A stretch of 16,523 nt of DNA from Bacteroidota bacterium. GTDB lineage: Bacteria > Bacteroidota > Ignavibacteria > Ignavibacteriales > Ignavibacteriaceae. The translations under genes and the position numbers were made by a program. The stretch lies in NCBI GenBank assembly GCA_030706105.1, contig JAUZPC010000020.1:1-16523 (forward strand), written 5' to 3'. The number at the start of each line of letters is the position of its first letter. Within the stretch, counting starts at the first letter, position 1. This document shows, piece after piece, positions 15,287 to 16,523 of this stretch. Under the pieces are notes generated by a model. It was not told the DNA's origin. It searched no databases and saw nothing but the letters and a program-made list of their open reading frames with translations.

Positions 15287-16189
15287 TTATCTCTTAATTG
15301 TAAAATAGGCAGTATCTTTTACGGCTGAGCCGAAGACACCAATGCCGTCACCATCAATATACATTTTAGGTTCGTGAAAATTGCCGTCCTGCTCCATTAC
15401 ATTCTTTGCAGTTAGAAGGTAGTTCTGAAAATTTCTATCTGCTGCATATATAATAACCCGGTATCTGCTATAAAAATAGATAGAATACCATTCAACATTT
15501 ATATTAAAGCTTTGAGTACCCGGAGCAATACCCTGCTGCCATGTATAACCCTGCCGCAAATCATCCATGTTATCTTTGATTTTTTGCGTGTCTGTTTCAG
15601 ATGAATAGGCATTATCATAAATATATGTATTTAATGATGCATCCAAAGCTGTTATTGATAATATTGTGGCAACAGCTTTTTCAGACGGTATGATATTCAG
15701 ATTTATTTTCTTTACTTTTCCATTTGCATCCAATTCTCTGTATAACATATCGCCAAGCTCATGAGATACTGCCCTAAGGCCCTTCTCAGGCACCGTAGTA
15801 GTGGAAGAGGCAGTCAGTTTTTTTCCATCAATAGTTGCAGACACGTTTATTTTGTATGATTTTCCGTATCCGATTATTAAGTCATTACCTGCGTATTCGT
15901 AAGTCAATGTCTGTGCATTGAATGATAATGGATATGTTTTATTGGCGCTGATATCCGTTAGCAGGACAGAGGCATCCCGAATAATTAACTTACTGATGTC
16001 AATATTTTTATTTAGCGGGAAGTTTCTGGTTATCTTTATGTCCTTAACTTTTTCGCCGCCAAAGATGTATGCGTCTAAAACGATTTTTGGATTATAAGCA
16101 ACATCTGTAACATCAATATGGCCTTCACCGCATCCGCTTGATAGAATACAAACAATACTTAGAACTATTATATAAAATATTTTTTTCAC
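15287..16189 (-). CDS. DUF4249-like outer-membrane lipoprotein
   Basis: This 300-residue lipoprotein has a signal sequence of about 19 residues (MKKIFYIIVLSIV...) ending in the lipobox SSGC, with the lipidated Cys at 20. A conserved-looking start of the mature protein follows (YNPKIVLDAYIFGGEKVKDIKITRN, about 32-56; YNPK opens it). The middle reads GYGKSYKINVSATIDGK, typical of beta-sandwich domains. The pattern matches the Bacteroidota DUF4249 family, which is often encoded directly after a TonB-dependent receptor, as here. Function is unknown; a surface or periplasmic partner of the receptor is inference. The start codon is GTG at 16189, with a strong AAGGAG (16197-16202) 7 bases upstream. 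The gene lies 16 bases after the receptor stop and ends in a clear terminator. Confidence 0.8.
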   Translation of the reverse strand: MKKIFYIIVLSIVCILSSGCGEGHIDVTDVAYNPKIVLDAYIFGGEKVKDIKITRNFPLNKNIDISKLIIRDASVLLTDISANKTYPLSFNAQTLTYEYAGNDLIIGYGKSYKINVSATIDGKKLTASSTTTVPEKGLRAVSHELGDMLYRELDANGKVKKINLNIIPSEKAVATILSITALDASLNTYIYDNAYSSETDTQKIKDNMDDLRQGYTWQQGIAPGTQSFNINVEWYSIYFYSRYRVIIYAADRNFQNYLLTAKNVMEQDGNFHEPKMYIDGDGIGVFGSAVKDTAYFTIKR

Positions 16190-16196
16190 TCTTAAA

Positions 16197-16202
16197 CTCC
16201 TT
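16197..16202 (-). promoter_or_regulatory. Strong Shine-Dalgarno deciding a GTG start
   Basis: AAGGAG on the minus strand lies 7 bases before the GTG of the lipoprotein gene and fixes that start. Such a clear Shine-Dalgarno sequence is uncommon in classical Bacteroidia and is a small pointer to a different branch of the FCB group. Confidence 0.75.
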
Positions 16203-16205
16203 CTC

Positions 16206-16523
16206 CTAAAATTTTATATTAACACCAATACTTGGTAAGATTGGCATCATATTAGTGTTTTTTACTTCCTGTTTAGCCACTCCATTTTCTATTTTGTTAT
16301 CATAAGTAACAAACCAGGTATTTTTTCTGTTCCCCACGTTAAATATCTGAAGGTATGGAGCTAAAACCCAACTGCCGTAATTCTTTTCCCATGTAAGGCT
16401 TATATCCATACGAATATAAGCAGGCAGCTTTGCTGAATTTATATCCGCCGGAAAGAGGTTCAAATTATTCTTGTTGTCATTCCAGTCAGGAAGCTGATTA
16501 TTATAATAAACTGAATTAGGCAG
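16206..16523 (-). CDS. TonB-dependent receptor, C-terminal 105 residues (cut by window edge)
   Basis: The frame is open from the right edge to a TAG stop at 16206, giving 105 residues and no start; the TTG at 16463 is an internal Leu. The sequence has the features of the last strands of a 22-stranded outer-membrane receptor barrel. Residues reading KLPAYIRMDISLTWEK match the usual P.Y.R.D.S..y pattern near the receptor C-terminus. APYLQIFNVGNRKN matches the 'v.NvfN..N' pattern. The protein ends in INIKF-like strand residues with a terminal Phe, the signal recognised by the outer-membrane assembly machinery. The transported substrate cannot be judged. It is followed after 16 bases by the DUF4249-like lipoprotein gene, so the two probably work together. 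Confidence 0.82.
   Translation of the reverse strand: MPNSVYYNNQLPDWNDNKNNLNLFPADINSAKLPAYIRMDISLTWEKNYGSWVLAPYLQIFNVGNRKNTWFVTYDNKIENGVAKQEVKNTNMMPILPSIGVNIKF

Overview
The window is AT-rich and carries most of a division and cell wall (dcw) cluster, all on the minus strand and read from right to left. The order is mraZ, rsmH (mraW), ftsL-like, ftsI (PASTA-bearing PBP), murE, murF, mraY, murD, ftsW, murG, a small unrecognised membrane protein, murC, ftsQ and ftsA; ftsA is cut by the left edge. Spacing is extremely tight: neighbours abut, are 1-2 bases apart, or overlap by 1-8 bases, often as ATGA or TAATG junctions. This suggests one long, translationally coupled operon. ftsZ is the expected next gene beyond position 1 (inference).

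The organism is probably a Gram-negative member of the Bacteroidota/Chlorobiota/Ignavibacteriota (FCB) group. The evidence is a TonB-receptor C-terminus followed by a DUF4249-like lipoprotein at the right edge, a PASTA domain on FtsI, the order murE-murF-mraY, and the absence of murB and ddl between murC and ftsQ. The murE-murF-mraY order, the AT-rich composition and several clear Shine-Dalgarno sequences fit an Ignavibacteria- or Chlorobi-like lineage better than classical Bacteroidia, but this is inference. MurE carries the DNPR motif, so the peptidoglycan is predicted to be of the meso-diaminopimelate type.

Region by region: 1-831 is ftsA (partial). 828-4537 holds ftsQ, murC, the unknown membrane protein and murG. 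4534-9494 holds ftsW, murD, mraY and murF, and 9491-14638 holds murE, ftsI, ftsL, rsmH and mraZ. 14639-14720 is the operon control region, with a sigma70-like promoter and three MraZ-type boxes at exact 10-bp spacing. 14720-15240 has no recognisable gene but is rich in inverted repeats and looks like a structured RNA or a decayed repeat. 15241-15270 is a Rho-independent terminator on the minus strand. 15287-16523 is a separate minus-strand unit encoding an outer-membrane TonB-dependent receptor (C-terminus only) and a DUF4249-like lipoprotein.

Together the cluster makes lipid II and the septal synthesis machinery. MurC, MurD, MurE and MurF build UDP-MurNAc-pentapeptide. MraY and MurG convert it to lipid I and lipid II. 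FtsW and FtsI polymerise and cross-link it at the septum. FtsL and FtsQ connect this to FtsA and the cytoplasmic Z-ring. MraZ probably represses the whole unit, and RsmH methylates 16S rRNA.
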